A DNA stretch of 64,000 bases from Euglena gracilis (taxonomy: Eukaryota; Euglenida; Euglenophyceae; Euglenales). Shown one piece after another: positions 62,304 to 64,000 of the stretch. The stretch spans positions 49,646,086 through 49,710,085 of the forward strand of contig CP154955.1 of assembly GCA_039621445.1 (NCBI GenBank), in the 5' to 3' direction. Made by a program: the position numbers and the translations under genes. Numbering within the stretch: position 1 is the first letter of the stretch; every line of letters begins with the position of its first letter. The notes beneath the pieces are model-generated. The model did not search any database. It saw only the letters and a list, made by a program, of their open reading frames with translations, and was not told where the DNA came from.

Positions 62304-64000
62304 CTGACATCGGGGGGGGGGGGGCATGCAACATGGACCTTCAAGAAACGCGACGCAAAAAAAAACAACAACAAAAACCCCGCAAAAAAAAACCCCGCAA
62401 ATTGCACGTAAAACCCTTTAGGAGCTCCCTCGGGACGTACACTTTTCCACTGGAGAGAACTTGGAAAAAATTTCGGTGCCAGGGAATTTTTTTTTCCATT
62501 TTGCATAAAAATAAGCATTTTGTGGCCAAAAAAATGTCAAAAATAACAAAAAAAAATGACAAAACATTAGGTTTTGGGGGAAACCCGGGTCCAAAACACG
62601 GATTTTTCACAATCAGAATTTTTTCAGCAAGAATCCCAGGAAATGAAACTCAAAAAAAAGCAAAAAAAAAGCATTTGTGTTCTCCCCCTTGCTGGCATCC
62701 ACGGCTAGGTGCAACAAACCAGTTACCCCGCCGCCCCCCTTGTCGTACCCTTGTTGTACAACCAGGTTCCTGCAACCTGTGACCGGGGGGTGGTCGTAAA
62801 TGAGGGGTGGTCGTAAAACAAGGGGGGAGGCGGGTAGGATTGGATGCCCCCCCCTCCTGTCCAAGACGCACCAATGTTGGTGCCACAGGGACAGGGGTTG
62901 TGAATGACATGGTGTGTCAACACCACTGTCATTCACTGAAAAACCCCAGGTAATGTTCCAGAAAGTGCCTTTGACGTGGGCAAGCACCTATAGTCAAGCC
63001 CAAAAATTTCCCCATTTTAGGCCATTTTAGGCCATTTTAGGCCATTTAAGGCCATTTTAGGCCATTTTAGGCCATTTTAAGGTATAGGTGGGGGTTCTGA
63101 AAATCATAATTTTGCGTCATTTCTGTCCCGAAAACTGCATAATAACGTGTGCGAACCTTCTCTTATTCAGTAATGAGAAATGTACATCCAAAAAAGCATG
63201 CAAAATTCATGAACACTGGATCAAAACAATGGGAAGCTCAACAAATCTTAATTCATGCCCCATAGAGGAATTCTGAACAGTAAGAATTTGTGGCAGTGAA
63301 AAATTTTCAGGAAAAAAACGTTGGACAAATGTTAAAAGTGTTCATTTGTCTGACCAAAAAAGTGCCTAGTTTTTAGTATTTTGTGAAATCTATACCATTT
63401 TGCGGGATTTCGCTTTCTTTTTGTTTCTTTTTTTCATTTTGCGGGATTCTGACTTTTCTGGGGGAATAATTCAACTTCATTGTCTGCACATGGCTTATAT
63501 TTTTCCCATCTGGTCCAAAATCTCTGTTTCCCAAAGTTTTAGGTTGTGTGTTGTGTGTGCAGCAATTTTGAGGGGTTTAACTCGAGAAGGTGGGGGAATT
63601 GAGGGTAATGAGTGGAGATTTTTTTTGTCGGGTATTTCACAGGCCACTATGACGCGATGATGGGAGAGCAAGTTTGCACGAGTGTCAAACTTTCAGCACA
63701 AAAAAAGCCAAAATTTTTGGAAAAAAAATTGGGCCAAGATACACAAATTAAGGATCCAAGTGTGAATGGAAGGAGGAGGGGAGCCAAACTCTGGGGGGGG
63801 GGGTCTATGCATACAAAGTTGGTACCTGAAGATTGACTCCCAAGCCTTAACCTCCCCCCAAATATAAGACCCCACCCACGCCCCAACCTTGGACATCATT
63901 TGGGGATTTTCGGTCCAACGTCAAATTTGATGCTGTTGCCTGGTGAGATTCAATTTAATTTTGGCATTGTTTTAGCCATTTGGGCCTTTTTTGGCGATTG
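62304..64000. other. Upstream region of the kinase exon, no gene recognised
   Basis: Contains the 10-bp minisatellite with inverted flanks at 62981-63092 and a poly-C AAATATAAGACC end at about 63852-63872. No exon could be supported. Confidence 0.5.
62981..63092. repeat. (GCCATTTTAG)n minisatellite between inverted flanks
   Basis: Six to seven 10-bp units between GCACCTATAG and TATAGGTG. Same flanks as in the 39030 and 43303 elements, where the 10-bp unit is GGTCGGCCCT. Confidence 0.85.

Overview
The window is eukaryotic nuclear DNA, most likely from a flagellated protist or alga. Short conserved exons are scattered through long introns, there are no operons, and an intraflagellar-transport gene is present. 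The DNA is full of poly-G/poly-C runs, (CA)n and (TTA)n tracts and small inverted-repeat transposons. A four-unit TTAGGG-type telomeric repeat sits inside the sequence. The species cannot be named from the sequence alone.

Two host genes were found, arranged convergently. Positions 1-25711 (+) hold the 3' part of IFT140, a subunit of the IFT-A complex of cilia: 15 exons and about 545 codons, ending at a TGA at 25709-25711. Its second-last intron is 8.7 kb and carries two 2.7-kb fold-back elements. From about 62303 down to about 45945 (or 41673) on the minus strand lies a protein kinase of the MEKK/STE11 (MAPKKK) type. Its catalytic core can be followed through ten exons from the glycine loop to the last helix of the C-lobe.

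Between the genes, 28.0-33.95 kb holds a tyrosine-recombinase (DIRS/Ngaro/PAT-like) retrotransposon with Gag-like, RT, RNase H and recombinase parts. The RT core is on the opposite strand from the rest, so about 2.2 kb has been inverted. The inverted segment also carries an unrelated ORF with a 2A-like motif (DIESNPGP) and an end resembling a non-LTR element.

The main discovery is a dense population of small non-autonomous DNA transposons. At least four families begin with CA(G/T), have inverted ends and sit between exact or near-exact 8-bp target duplications, as hAT elements do. One 585-bp element carries a kinase-like exon fragment with its splice donor, and a second copy of that fragment lies in an intron of the kinase gene. 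Two 2.7-kb fold-back elements and at least three poly-C-capped inverted-repeat elements are flanked by TA. No tRNA, rRNA or CRISPR array was seen.
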